Positions 7,911-17,029 are shown, counted from the stretch's first letter. The stretch is 64,000 nucleotides of DNA from Pantoea rodasii (GCF_002095465.1 NZ_MLFP01000003.1:248001-312000); one strand, 5' to 3'. Notes: generated by a model from the letters alone, not told the origin. Numbers and translations: made by a program.

Positions 7911-9401
7911 TCAGCTACACATCACCTCGCAGGGTGCTTTAGGCCTTTTTCTGCTGGAACAGCCATTCGCGAGCTTTTTGAATATAAAAAACTTTCGCGC
8001 AGAAGCCATGTGGTCAATGCCCTTAAACGTCAGGAAGGTGATATTGCCCTTCTCATCAAGATAGTTGTTTACCTGCTGAGTCAGTTTCTGCTGCTGATTG
8101 AGTGGAAAGATCAAGGCAGGATCCATTAACTCATCGGGCCGCGTGACCTGCGCGCCCGCCTTTTGCCATACCGGTACGCATTTTTCATTCCACGGCGTGG
8201 CTTTATTGTCATCCGAACCGGTTATGATCAGCAGCTTCTGGTCCGCTAGTGTCACGACATCTTTAGGGCGCTGCTGACCAGCAATGATCAATCCTGCGGC
8301 AAAGGTTTCTGGATGCCTTGCCATTAACCACAGTGACGTCATCGCCCCCATAGACCATCCCGTGCAGTAGACGCGTGAAGCATCAATTTTCAGGACTTTA
8401 TCGCGACGGTCTTCCAGATTTGGATTGCCGTAATCCCAGGTATTGGTTAACAGGGATTGCACCAACCGCCAGGTATTTTCCACATCACTGGTGTGCTCCC
8501 AGTAATCGTTCATGGTGGTGCGCTCATAGCGTGGCGTGATCACGACGCATTCACGCTGCTCCTGCTCTTCCGGCAGACTCCAGATGGAGGCAATACATTG
8601 TTCGGTCAACGTCTGCGCACAGGTGCCATCGTAGCTGGTGCCCGAGTGAGTAATCGCCAGAACTAATGGATACGATTTATCTTCCCCGCCAGGCTGCAGA
8701 AATGATTTTGGTAAATAAATACTGTATTCAAGCCAGGCGGAACGCGTATCGTCCCACCACCAATGGTTTTGTTCCCAATCATCAACCCCGCGGATGACAA
8801 CGTTATTTCCTCGAGAACCGCTGTTGTGCCACACAGTTTTGCTACCTGGGTATTCATGGCCTTTCAGTGTCTTCACCCCTTTGGCCTGCACAATTGAAAC
8901 GATGTCACTGTCTGTGGTCGGCAGGCTCAAATCTGCATCATGGCTGAACTCAACGATGACATACTTGCCGGTCACGCTCGCCTGACTGGCTGATAGCGCG
9001 GGCTGAGAATGGGTGTAGATCGCCGCCACGGATCGATTGACGGGCGCGGCCTGAGTCGCGTTTTTGTCTGGCTCATTCGGCATGCCGGCAAAGAAACCCT
9101 CAGCAGCGGGAACCACGCTGGCTTTGAACGTGGTGTGGCTCAGGCTGGTGGGTTCAATCTCTACGTCATATTCAACGGCAATACCGTAGACCTTTTCCCC
9201 GCCGCCGGTGACTTCACACAACGCGAAAATGCGTTGTATCCCTGGTCCTTTTTTCTCGTTATCACTGACGCCGTTAACCGAGGCAGCCATAAATCCATTT
9301 TTATTTGCTGCCTGAGCAGCGCGTGGAATAGTGGCTGAAGATATAGCCCCAGCTAGCGCGGTGCCGGCAACCATAAATGTTCTTCGAGACATATTAGACA
9401 T
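7911..9401 (-). CDS. Tat-exported alpha/beta hydrolase (PHB-depolymerase/esterase-like), C-terminus frameshifted
   Basis: Secreted serine hydrolase of about 490 residues. The N-terminus carries a twin-arginine signal (SRRTFMVAG, then a hydrophobic stretch to AAQA near residue 31). The nucleophile elbow is GWSMGA near residue 350, the acid probably lies in ITGSDDNK and the base in GIDHMA near the C-terminus. AAGGAAAT precedes the ATG at 9401. The last about 20 residues are out of frame: adding one G before the T-run near 7996 gives the reading VFYIQKAREWLFQQKKA ending at 7939. This is another one-base deletion. The substrate (polyester, glycoside ester or lipid) cannot be told. Confidence 0.8.
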   Translation of the reverse strand: MSNMSRRTFMVAGTALAGAISSATIPRAAQAANKNGFMAASVNGVSDNEKKGPGIQRIFALCEVTGGGEKVYGIAVEYDVEIEPTSLSHTTFKASVVPAAEGFFAGMPNEPDKNATQAAPVNRSVAAIYTHSQPALSASQASVTGKYVIVEFSHDADLSLPTTDSDIVSIVQAKGVKTLKGHEYPGSKTVWHNSGSRGNNVVIRGVDDWEQNHWWWDDTRSAWLEYSIYLPKSFLQPGGEDKSYPLVLAITHSGTSYDGTCAQTLTEQCIASIWSLPEEQEQRECVVITPRYERTTMNDYWEHTSDVENTWRLVQSLLTNTWDYGNPNLEDRRDKVLKIDASRVYCTGWSMGAMTSLWLMARHPETFAAGLIIAGQQRPKDVVTLADQKLLIITGSDDNKATPWNEKCVPVWQKAGAQVTRPDELMDPALIFPLNQQQKLTQQVNNYLDEKGNITFLTFKGIDHMASARKFFIFKKLANGCSSRKRPKAPCEVMCS

Positions 9402-9508
9402 GTTATTTCCTTAATATCGTATGAGCATCATGCAGGCAATTTCCGCAAATCTTGCAACAGGCGCACAATCGCCTGCACCACGCTTTCACCTTCTCCCTGT
9501 GAAACGGA

Positions 9509-10162
9509 TCAACTGATTTTTACAGCCAGCTCTGTGCCACGCTTAATCGGCAGCGTCAGTGAAATAAACCCATTAAGCGGATCGCGGATATATTCCAGAA
9601 AATCAGGCTCTGCATTGTCGTTGAGAATATAGCCTCCTACACGTAACTGCGGTGCGATGATTTCAATCATCTGTCGGGCCAGAGTGGGACCATCTGCTAA
9701 TGGCCAGCCGTCGATCAGCGCGAAATCGATCGGGCCGCCGACATCTTTCAATGTCTCACGCGCGTCACCAATACGAATATCTACATAGCCGTCCAGATTA
9801 GCCGCCGCCAGATTGCTGCGTGCCGTCGCGGCTTTTGCCGCAACCAGTTCTGCACCAATCACTTCACCCCCGCCATTGTCACGCATCGCTGCGGCAAAAT
9901 AGAGTGCCGACATACCCACGGACGTGGCGAAATCCACCACGCGGCTGGCTTTCATGGCACGACATAGCAAATAAATAAGATCGCCCTGTTCAGGATGGAT
10001 AGAAAATCCGTAATCTGCGAACAGTTCAGGGTCTGGCGCACCCGGGCGCGAAAATGCCGCTGCATCAGGGCGTTTGCGACGCGCATTCATTTCACTGATC
10101 ACACTTAAAACCAGTGGGTCACGAATGGCTGAGCCTTTGTAATCCATCGTTGGGTGATTCAT
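9509..10162 (-). CDS. Class I SAM-dependent O-methyltransferase-like protein
   Basis: 217-residue cytosolic methyltransferase. The SAM-binding motif I region is VVDFATSVGMSALYFA near residue 80; motif II aspartate/glutamate EVIGAELVA near 103; DFALIDGWP near 147 matches the metal-dependent O-methyltransferase acidic patch. GGAG precedes the ATG. It diverges from a TetR regulator, with a palindrome between, so TetR control is likely. Its acceptor is unknown. The same frame stays open for 26 codons beyond the stop, noted separately. Confidence 0.8.
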   Translation of the reverse strand: MNHPTMDYKGSAIRDPLVLSVISEMNARRKRPDAAAFSRPGAPDPELFADYGFSIHPEQGDLIYLLCRAMKASRVVDFATSVGMSALYFAAAMRDNGGGEVIGAELVAAKAATARSNLAAANLDGYVDIRIGDARETLKDVGGPIDFALIDGWPLADGPTLARQMIEIIAPQLRVGGYILNDNAEPDFLEYIRDPLNGFISLTLPIKRGTELAVKIS

Positions 10163-10223
10163 AGGACATTCTCCAGGGCCACGTTACAATCCACAATAAG
10201 ATGCAAATAGTTTGCTAAACTTA

Positions 10224-10244
10224 ATGGTACCTATCAAGTACCAT
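10224..10244. promoter_or_regulatory. Putative TetR operator between methyltransferase and TetR genes
   Basis: ATGGTAC and GTACCAT form a perfect 7-bp inverted repeat with a 7-base centre, in the 114-bp divergent promoter region. Size and place fit a TetR-family operator. Confidence 0.6.
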
Positions 10245-10276
10245 AATCAATACAAAGTGACTGGAATGTGTAATCA

Positions 10277-10945
10277 ATGATGAAAAAGAGTGACTCACAG
10301 CCCTCTGCGCTGCGCGGACGCCCCAAAACTCAGGATGAAGCTAGCCGCCGACAAAGCATCATCTCGCATGCCTTTCAGGCCTTTATTGAGTTGGGTTTTG
10401 CTCAGACCAGCACTGCGGAAATTGCCCGGCGCGCCAAAATATCTAAACGCACGCTCTATGAGGCTTTCAGTGATAAAAAGGCGTTGTTTGCAGCGGTCAT
10501 CAAACAACATCGCCATCTGTTGCTGGACTTGCCCAGACCCAAAGATGAGCAACATCCGCTAGATGAGACCCTGTTTGAAATTTTTCGCCTTAACATAAGC
10601 GAAGATGAATTTCTCGAACGAGACGCGATTCTGCGTTTGATGACTCGCGAATCGATACTTTTCCCGGAGCTTTCAGACTATCTGTATGAGTCCAGGGCAG
10701 TCCGATCGCGCGAACTTCTAATGGAATGGTTGCAGACAACCGCCAATGAAAAGCATCTGCCGTTAGATGATGTTGAGATGGTTGCCGGTCTGCTGATGGA
10801 TGTGGTTTTCGGTGCGCTTGTGCCTCACCGCCGCGTCAGTCAAACCGAAGAAAGACAAAAAATAACCGCGCATATTAAACGCCGTATTCAGATAATTTTG
10901 CTGGGCACAGGATGGCTGAATGAGGCTGCATCTCAGCAAGCGTAA
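10277..10945 (+). CDS. TetR/AcrR family transcriptional regulator
   Basis: 222 residues. N-terminal helix-turn-helix at about residues 25-72 (TSTAEIARRAKISKRTLYEA) and a divergent C-terminal ligand-binding domain. An RGRPK-type basic tail precedes the DNA-binding domain, common in this family. Two ATGs are adjacent at 10277 and 10280, either could be used. It probably represses itself and the divergent O-methyltransferase through the palindrome at 10224-10244. The ligand is unknown. Confidence 0.85.
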   Translation: MMKKSDSQPSALRGRPKTQDEASRRQSIISHAFQAFIELGFAQTSTAEIARRAKISKRTLYEAFSDKKALFAAVIKQHRHLLLDLPRPKDEQHPLDETLFEIFRLNISEDEFLERDAILRLMTRESILFPELSDYLYESRAVRSRELLMEWLQTTANEKHLPLDDVEMVAGLLMDVVFGALVPHRRVSQTEERQKITAHIKRRIQIILLGTGWLNEAASQQA

Positions 10946-10967
10946 CGAATGGGGAAACAATAAGATA

Positions 10968-10991
10968 AGACCGGGAAAGGCTTCCCGGTCT
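10968..10991. terminator. Bidirectional terminator-type hairpin between tetR and mesD
   Basis: Perfect 10-bp stem AGACCGGGAA/TTCCCGGTCT with an AGGC tetraloop, placed between two convergent genes. T-tracts on either side are poor. Confidence 0.6.
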
Positions 10992-11008
10992 GAATGCTGA
11001 ACTGGATA

Positions 11009-12035
11009 TTACTCGGTCAGTTCTTTACGCACGATGCTGCGCCTGCGCTTAACGCTTCCAGCTTGCCTCTGGCAACACTGCGCGACAGCGGCGTCATGCC
11101 ACAGTTGGTCGAAGGATAAAGCTTATCAGCATCGACAAACTGCAGTGCTTTACGCAGAGTATTCGCCACTTCTTCGGCCGTTTCGACGGTGTTAGTCGCC
11201 ACATCAATGGCGCCGACCATCACTTTTTACCGCGAATCAGTTCAATCAGATCCATCGGAACGCGCGAGTTTTGGCATTCCAGTGAAATGATATCGATATT
11301 CGATTTCTGCAGTTTAGGGAACACTTCTTCGTATTGACGCCATTCCGTGCCCAGCGTTTTCTTCCAGTCTGTATTGGCCTTAATACCGTAACCGTAGCAA
11401 ATGTGCACTGCGGTTTCACACTTCAGGCCTTCGACTGCACGCTCTAATGCGGCAATACCCCAGTCATTCACCTCATCAAAGAACACATTAAATGCCGGCT
11501 CATCGAACTGGATAATATCGACGCCAGCCGCTTCTAATTCTTTGGCTTCCTGATTCAGGATTTTGGCAAATTCCCAGGCCAGTTTCTCGCGGCTCTTGTA
11601 ATGGGCATCATAGAGCGTATCGATCATTGTCATAGGGCCTGGTAACGCCCATTTGATCGGTTGCTTAGTTTGCTGACGTAAGAATTTAGCATCTTCAACA
11701 AACACCGGTTTTTGACGGGTAACTTCGCCCACCACGGTTGGTACACTCGCATCGTAACGATTACGAATTTTAACAATCTCACGCTTCTCAAAATCGACAC
11801 CGCTGAGGTGCTCAATGAAGGTGGTAACAAAGTGTTGGCGCGTCTGCTCGCCATCACTCACAATATCGATACCCGCCAGCTGTTGATCCTGCAGGGACAA
11901 AAGCAGCGCATCCCTTTTGCCGTCAACTAATTCATCGCCCTGCAATTTCCATGGAGACCACAATGTCTCTGGCTGTGCCAGCCATGAAGGCTTCGGTAAG
12001 CTGCCAGCCGTTGAAGTGGGTAACAAAATTTTCAT
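11009..12035 (-). pseudogene. mesD: MesD-type folate-independent methionine synthase (MetE C-domain-like), frameshifted
   Basis: Core methionine synthase with only the MetE catalytic-domain fold, about 340 residues. The N-terminal frame (12035-11220) has LPTSTAGSLPKP, the DGEQTRQHF region and the zinc-site type IQFDEPAF and AVHICYG motifs. It ends at a TGA after RGKK; adding one G near 11222 continues into VGAIDVATNTVET and the zinc-site STNCGMTPL. A second one-base shift near 11040 would give an IVRKELTE end at 11009. It is followed by mesX 27 bp upstream in the same unit. MesD enzymes make methionine from homocysteine without a folate donor and need oxygen and MesX; the assignment follows the published MesD/MesX pairing. 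Confidence 0.82.
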
Positions 12036-12062
12036 GCTAAAAAACCTTTTGTATTGGGTTAA

Positions 12063-13037
12063 TCAAAGAACGTAATGAGCAGACCATTGCTCAAGAACAG
12101 ACTGGTAAGGTTTGATGAAGTGCTCTTCGGTAAACTTACCCTGCTCAATAGCCAATTGGCTACGTTCTTCACGATCGTAAACAATGCGCGTTAAGGAATG
12201 ATCCTGGTTATTCAGACTTGGCTGATAACACTGCCCTGCCGCAGAATTCGCGTTATAAATCTCAGGACGATAAATCTTCTGGAAAGTCTCCATCGTGCTG
12301 ATGGTGCTGATCAGTTCGAGATCCGTGTAGTCATTCAGCAAATCGCCGGTGAAATAAAATGCTAAAGGCGCGACGCTGTTTGCTGGCATGAAATAGCGAG
12401 CCTGCAATCCCATTTTATTGAAGTAATGATCGGTCAGAGACAGCTCATTTTGCTGATATTCGTACCCTAAAACAGGATGCTGATATTCTGTACGCTGATA
12501 AATGTTCTTACTCGATACGCTCAGACAGATAACCGGCTTTTTATTGAAGTTCTCCTGATAGACAGGCGAATTGACGAAGCTTTTAAACAGATTCCCGTGC
12601 AGCTCACCAAAGTTTTCCGGCAGGCTAAATCCAGATTTTCCGTTATTCGCTTCTAATAAACGCACACTGAAATCGTAATCGCGCACATAGGAGGAAAAGT
12701 TATTTCCCACGATCCCGGCGATACGTTGATGCGTTTTTTTATCAACAATGTGGGTTTTCAGAATTTCAATCACCGGGAACGTTTTACCGTTGCCTTCAAC
12801 ATCAATTTCAGCGGAAACGATCTCAAGTTCTACAGAGTAACGGTCCCCTTTCGGGTTGTCCCAATGTGCGAGCGAATTGAAACGATTATCGATCATCATT
12901 AAGGCATTGCGCAGATTCCCCTGGCGGCTGCTGCCACGGGCCAGGTTAGCAAAGTTAGTGGTGATGCGCGTGTTTCCTGAGGGATTGTAATTCTCATCGA
13001 AACGGGTGCTCTTAATGGTAAATTTAAAATCGTTCAT
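12063..13037 (-). CDS. mesX: MesX (DUF1852), partner of MesD methionine synthase
   Basis: 324-residue DUF1852 protein from the ATG at 13037 (MNDFKFTIKSTRFDENY); the open frame extends 28 codons further upstream but that part looks non-coding. An AGGA element lies upstream of this ATG. DUF1852 genes occur almost always next to MesD genes, and MesX is required for the oxygen-dependent reaction; its chemical role is not settled. No signal peptide or membrane segment is seen. The mesD start lies 27 bp downstream, so the pair is one operon with mesX first. Recognition is by overall sequence and by context. Confidence 0.85.
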   Translation of the reverse strand: MNDFKFTIKSTRFDENYNPSGNTRITTNFANLARGSSRQGNLRNALMMIDNRFNSLAHWDNPKGDRYSVELEIVSAEIDVEGNGKTFPVIEILKTHIVDKKTHQRIAGIVGNNFSSYVRDYDFSVRLLEANNGKSGFSLPENFGELHGNLFKSFVNSPVYQENFNKKPVICLSVSSKNIYQRTEYQHPVLGYEYQQNELSLTDHYFNKMGLQARYFMPANSVAPLAFYFTGDLLNDYTDLELISTISTMETFQKIYRPEIYNANSAAGQCYQPSLNNQDHSLTRIVYDREERSQLAIEQGKFTEEHFIKPYQSVLEQWSAHYVL

Positions 13038-13421
13038 CGCAATCTGGTTTCCTGAATGCTGATATAAAACCTGAAGGGTTATGTCGCGTTCCCATTCATT
13101 ACTGCCGTTGTTACCCGGCAAGTTTTATATTGTCTTAAGTCAATATCGATGCACAATTTATGCCAGACTCCGCTTGCAAGGAAAAGTGATTATATTTCAC
13201 TGGAACATGAGCTAAGTTCATGTTCCTGATAGCGGCAAAATTGGGTAGGGGAAAAGGAGCAGCAAAAGCGGACCAAAACCGGGGATCATGGCCTCTGCAC
13301 GGTAGCCAAGTGGTTGTTTACGGGTTGTTCAACTTAGCCCAGTACACTCCGCGATAAGGCCAATGATAAAAATCGTCAAAAATCTGTTTCATCGTCAGTT
13401 CAGGATCGATATCATCAAAGG

Positions 13422-13693
13422 AGTGTGGATATTCCGTTATGCATGCCAACCATGGACGGTCCGCTGGTGACCAAAGGCGAATTAACCTTCTTCCACGGCT
13501 TACTGGACTATTAATTGCGTGCTGGATAACAACACTGCAACAAGCTGTGGCGTGTCCCTTAACCAGTGGATGGACAAGGCGCTCCGAAGACTTATTTCGG
13601 TGAAGACGGTAAGCAGTATGTGGTGGTGGTCGAAGGCAGCGCACCGGCACCAATGACAATCGTGGCGATGATGTGATCGCTTACGTACTACCA
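13422..13693 (+). pseudogene. Decayed C-terminal remnant of a PQQ-dependent glucose/quinate-type dehydrogenase
   Basis: Translation of the plus strand gives MPTMDGPLVTKGELTFFHG followed by LLDY and a stop, then in a second frame TYFGEDGKQYVVVVEGS, then NRGDDVIAYVLP in a third. These match in order the conserved C-terminus of membrane-bound quinoprotein dehydrogenases such as Gcd. At least two stops and two frame changes interrupt it, and no N-terminal 700 residues are present. This is true decay, unlike the single-base breaks elsewhere. The surrounding 13038-13938 interval holds no intact gene. Confidence 0.75.
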
Positions 13694-13736
13694 TCATCCA
13701 TCGTTTTCCGGATCAAATCCTTTTTAATCTGGCTAT

Positions 13737-13900
13737 TCTCACCTGCGTACTGTTAGCCACCCCCCCTTCTCATCTTCCTCAGACAGGGCGATATTGCCCT
13801 TTGTCGCCTGGATTAGCGCCTCCACAATTTGTCCTTAATTACGCGAATGTCACGCTCAATTGCAATGCCCAGGGCAAGACATGTAAACAACCACCATCAG
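13737..13900 (-). pseudogene. Possible second coding remnant in the decayed interval
   Basis: On the minus strand two short frames read LGIAIERDIRVIKDK and IVEALIQATKGNIALSEEDE with a one-base shift between them. Composition looks coding but I do not recognise the family and no start or RBS is seen. Another open stretch on the same strand ends at 13318 with TMKQIFDDFYHWPYRG, also unrecognised. Confidence 0.2.
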
Positions 13901-13938
13901 ACATGTCCAAATATTACAAATCTAACAATAATGCGAAT

Positions 13939-13957
13939 GATTATGATAATTATTCTC
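13939..13957. promoter_or_regulatory. Fur box upstream of FepA-like receptor
   Basis: GATTATGATAATTATTCTC matches 16 of 19 positions of the classic Fur consensus GATAATGATAATCATTATC. It lies 44 bp upstream of the receptor start and implies iron repression. Confidence 0.8.
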
Positions 13958-14000
13958 TTCCTCGCTTTATATGTAACTAATAATAACCCGGTGTAACTTT

Positions 14001-16274
14001 ATGTCTTTAAAATCTGGTGTAAGGAAAACGACCCTTTCTATTCTGATTGGGATGATCGTTCATAGTGGTGCCCTGCTGGCTGCTGAAACGAATAGCACTT
14101 TATCTCTCGAAAATAACCAGAGTGATAACGAGAACGTTATTTCAGCAAAGAAAAAGGAAAAAGCCGCGACCAATGAAAATGACATGGTCGTCAGTGCAAA
14201 AGCGGAAAATGTATTAAAACAGCAGGCCGGTGCTTCGTTGATAACCAAGGAAGATCTTGAACGCAATCCGCCAGTGAACGATCTCTCCGATATTATCCGC
14301 AGAATGCCGGGGGTTAATTTAACCGGCAATAGTGCCACGGGCAGCCGAGGGAATAACCGCCAAATCGATATTCGCGGTATGGGACCGGAAAACACCTTAA
14401 TACTGATTGATGGCGTGCCTGTATCCTCACGCAGTTCCGTTCGCTACAGCCGAACCGGCGAGCGCGACACGCGCGGCGACAGCAACTGGGTGCCTGCTGA
14501 AATGGTCGATCACATTGATGTGCTGCGTGGCCCTGCTGCAGCGCATTATGGCTCGGGCGCCATGGGCGGCGTGGTGAATATCGTCACTAAGCGACCGACC
14601 AATGACTGGCACGGCTCGCTATCGTTGTTTACTAATCAGCCTGAAGACAAAGATGAAGGCTCGACTAAACGCATGAACTTTAGTTTGAGTGGCCCGCTTA
14701 TTGATGACGTATTGACCATGCGCGTTTACGGCAATATCAATAAAACCGATGCTGATGCTTATGATATCAATACCAACGAAAATGGTTCCTATGCTGCTGG
14801 TCGCGAAGGAGTAAGAAATCGCGATATCAGCACCTCTCTGCAGTGGAAGATTAACGAGCAGCAATATCTCGATTTCAATTATGCCTACAGCCGTCAGGGT
14901 AATATCTACGCGGGTGATACCCAATACAGTCTGAGTAATCTCAGTACGCTGGTTCCGACCTTATACGGCGCGGAAACCAACCGCATGTATCGTCAGGCCT
15001 ATAGCCTTATTCATAATGGCATTTGGGATTGGGGCCAATCAAAACTCACACTGAGTTATGAAGATACGCACAACACACGTCTGGCCGAAGGCTCTACGGG
15101 CAAGGTCGAAGGTATGATCAACAGTGATACCTATAACACCAGCCGCTATAAAACCTGGCGCATCAACAATGAATACACCGTTCCGTTCACCTTATGGGTG
15201 GATAACACCCTAACCGTGGGCGCCGAGTGGAACAAAGAACAGCTCAACGATCCTTCAGCGATGCAGGAAACGGATGCCACGGGTATTGATATTAATGGCG
15301 TCTCGGGCGATCCCTCACAGCGCAGTAGCAAAAATAGTCAGGAACTGAGTGCAGTCTATCTCGAAGATACTATTGATGCCTTTGATGGCACCACCCTGAT
15401 ACCTGGTTTGCGCCTTGATTACAGCGATCGCTTTGGTGCCAACTGGAGTCCAAGTCTTAACCTGCAGCAAGCGCTGAGTGACACCGTGACCTTGAAAGCG
15501 GGTATCGCACGCGTATTCAAAGCACCGAACCTCTATCAATCCTCAGAAGACTACCTGCTGGCAAGCAGCGGTAATGGTTGCAGCGTCAGCGGCAGCAATG
15601 GTTGTTACCTGATGGGTAATGGCGATTTGAAGCCAGAAGTCAGTATCAATAAAGAGATTGGCTTACAGTGGAATGATGCTGGCTACGCAGCCGGACTGAC
15701 CTACTTCCGCAATGATTATCAGAACAAGATTGTGGCAGGCTCAGACTCGCTGGGCTCAGTGGCGGTTGCGGGTTCCTGGTACTCTTCAACTTACGATATC
15801 TACCAGTGGCAGAACGGCGGTAAAGCGCTGACGCAGGGCCTGGAAGGCAATTTGACCCTCCCATTAGTTGAAGACACCCTGAACTGGCGTACCAATGCCA
15901 CCTACATGTTCACCTCGAAATATAAATCGACCGGCAATCCGCTGTCACTGATCCCGAAATATACCGTGAACAGCTGGCTGGAGTGGCAGGTGACAGATGC
16001 ATTGTCTGCGACCCTGAGCTGGACGATGTATGGTCGCCAACATCCGCGTACCACCGCCGAGATTCGTAAAGAAGCGAGCGGCTTATCGGATAAAGAAGTG
16101 GGGGCCTATGCAATTTACGGTGTCGGTGTGAATTATGAGCTGAATAAAAACCTTCGCTTCAGCGCGGGCGTGAGTAATCTGCTGAATAAACAAATCTACC
16201 GTGAAAATGAAGGCGCATCGACTTATAACGAGTCCGGCCGCGCCTATTATGCCGGTGTGACGACCTCATTCTGA
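14001..16274 (+). CDS. fepA: TonB-dependent catecholate siderophore receptor (FepA/IroN/PfeA family)
   Basis: 757-residue outer-membrane receptor for ferric enterobactin-type siderophores. Signal peptide to about residue 28 (GALLAAE). TonB box DMVVSA near residue 62. Plug domain residues 75-200 with the family signature GNNRQIDIRGMGPENTLILI and RGPAAAHYGSGAMGGVVNI. Then a 22-strand barrel ending in a terminal phenylalanine (GVTTSF), as expected for an outer-membrane protein. FepA and IroN are both close, so the exact ligand is open. A Fur box lies upstream. No siderophore synthesis genes are in the window, so it may use siderophores made elsewhere in the genome or by other bacteria. Confidence 0.85.
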   Translation: MSLKSGVRKTTLSILIGMIVHSGALLAAETNSTLSLENNQSDNENVISAKKKEKAATNENDMVVSAKAENVLKQQAGASLITKEDLERNPPVNDLSDIIRRMPGVNLTGNSATGSRGNNRQIDIRGMGPENTLILIDGVPVSSRSSVRYSRTGERDTRGDSNWVPAEMVDHIDVLRGPAAAHYGSGAMGGVVNIVTKRPTNDWHGSLSLFTNQPEDKDEGSTKRMNFSLSGPLIDDVLTMRVYGNINKTDADAYDINTNENGSYAAGREGVRNRDISTSLQWKINEQQYLDFNYAYSRQGNIYAGDTQYSLSNLSTLVPTLYGAETNRMYRQAYSLIHNGIWDWGQSKLTLSYEDTHNTRLAEGSTGKVEGMINSDTYNTSRYKTWRINNEYTVPFTLWVDNTLTVGAEWNKEQLNDPSAMQETDATGIDINGVSGDPSQRSSKNSQELSAVYLEDTIDAFDGTTLIPGLRLDYSDRFGANWSPSLNLQQALSDTVTLKAGIARVFKAPNLYQSSEDYLLASSGNGCSVSGSNGCYLMGNGDLKPEVSINKEIGLQWNDAGYAAGLTYFRNDYQNKIVAGSDSLGSVAVAGSWYSSTYDIYQWQNGGKALTQGLEGNLTLPLVEDTLNWRTNATYMFTSKYKSTGNPLSLIPKYTVNSWLEWQVTDALSATLSWTMYGRQHPRTTAEIRKEASGLSDKEVGAYAIYGVGVNYELNKNLRFSAGVSNLLNKQIYRENEGASTYNESGRAYYAGVTTSF

Positions 16275-16282
16275 CCCACTGT

Positions 16283-16302
16283 TGAGCCTCTGCGGGGGCT
16301 CA
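16283..16302 (+). terminator. Short hairpin after the receptor gene
   Basis: TGAGCC pairs with GGCTCA across eight bases immediately past the stop; no T-tract follows, so it is a weak candidate. Confidence 0.3.
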
Positions 16303-16379
16303 TGTAGCAACGGTGACGTGATTCATCATCACCCTTCGTTTCCAGGCGGTTTTTTAAAATGTAATTGGTGTCTTATTGC

Positions 16380-16411
16380 ACCCGCCATCGCCAGGGTTGG
16401 CAATGGCGGGT
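16380..16411. other. Strong 13-bp hairpin in receptor/DUF4174 gap
   Basis: Arms 16380-16392 and 16399-16411 pair with one mismatch around a 6-base loop. A second perfect hairpin, GCAAGGC/GCCTTGC with a 7-base loop, lies at 16450-16470. Neither has a T-tract. The 16275-16594 gap is otherwise without a recognisable gene. Confidence 0.45.
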
Positions 16412-16594
16412 ATTACAGAGATGTGGGCCAGATTGCTTTCCGTTATCCTGCAAGGCTTATAACGCCTTGCGGATTGTGTACCTACGATGAATAGAAAAGT
16501 AAAAATACGTGAAGAGCCTCTTCAATGCGCACGATTCCGCTAGTCTTTCATGATGCTCAGTTGCTCAACGCATCCATAGGGGAGAAATCAGATC

Positions 16595-17029
16595 ATGCCA
16601 TTCATAACCCGCCCAATTCATACCGTAATTTTGCTTCTCAGCGTGTTCGCCGGAGCGGCCAGCGCAGCGGACTCAACGTTGTTTCGCCCGCTATCGCCAG
16701 AGACCGCCGATCTCAATACCTATCGCTGGCACAATCGTCCCGTGGTTATTTTTGCGCCTTCAAAACAAGATTCGCGATATCAACAGCAAATCACGCTGCT
16801 GGAAAGCCAGAAAACGGCCCTGACTGAACGCGATATCATCGTGCTCAGTGATACCTCACCAGGTGATAAAGGACAATTGCGATCTCAACTCAAGCCAAAG
16901 GGTTTTGAAGTGGTGCTGGTGGGGAAAGATGGCGGAATGAAACTGCGCGAAACCACGCCTTTGAGTGCTGAAGTTCTGCTATCAACTATCGATAATATGC
17001 CGATGCGCAAAACAGAACGTCATCAATAA
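16595..17029 (+). CDS. Secreted DUF4174 domain protein
   Basis: 144 residues with a Sec signal peptide cleaved after about residue 24 (GAASAAD). The mature part matches the DUF4174 pattern: NTYRWHNRPVVIFAPS, then YQQQITLLESQ and RDIIVLSDTSPG, a thioredoxin-like peroxide-type fold without visible redox cysteines. A GGGAG element precedes the ATG. It probably acts in the periplasm; the function of the family is not established. It stands alone between the receptor and an SDR gene. Confidence 0.8.
   Translation: MPFITRPIHTVILLLSVFAGAASAADSTLFRPLSPETADLNTYRWHNRPVVIFAPSKQDSRYQQQITLLESQKTALTERDIIVLSDTSPGDKGQLRSQLKPKGFEVVLVGKDGGMKLRETTPLSAEVLLSTIDNMPMRKTERHQ

Noticed and set aside
13117-13142. Possible MetJ box before mesX (TTGTCTTAAGTCAA dyad)
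   Set aside because: The core CTTAAG does not match the AGACGTCT consensus, so it was not called.
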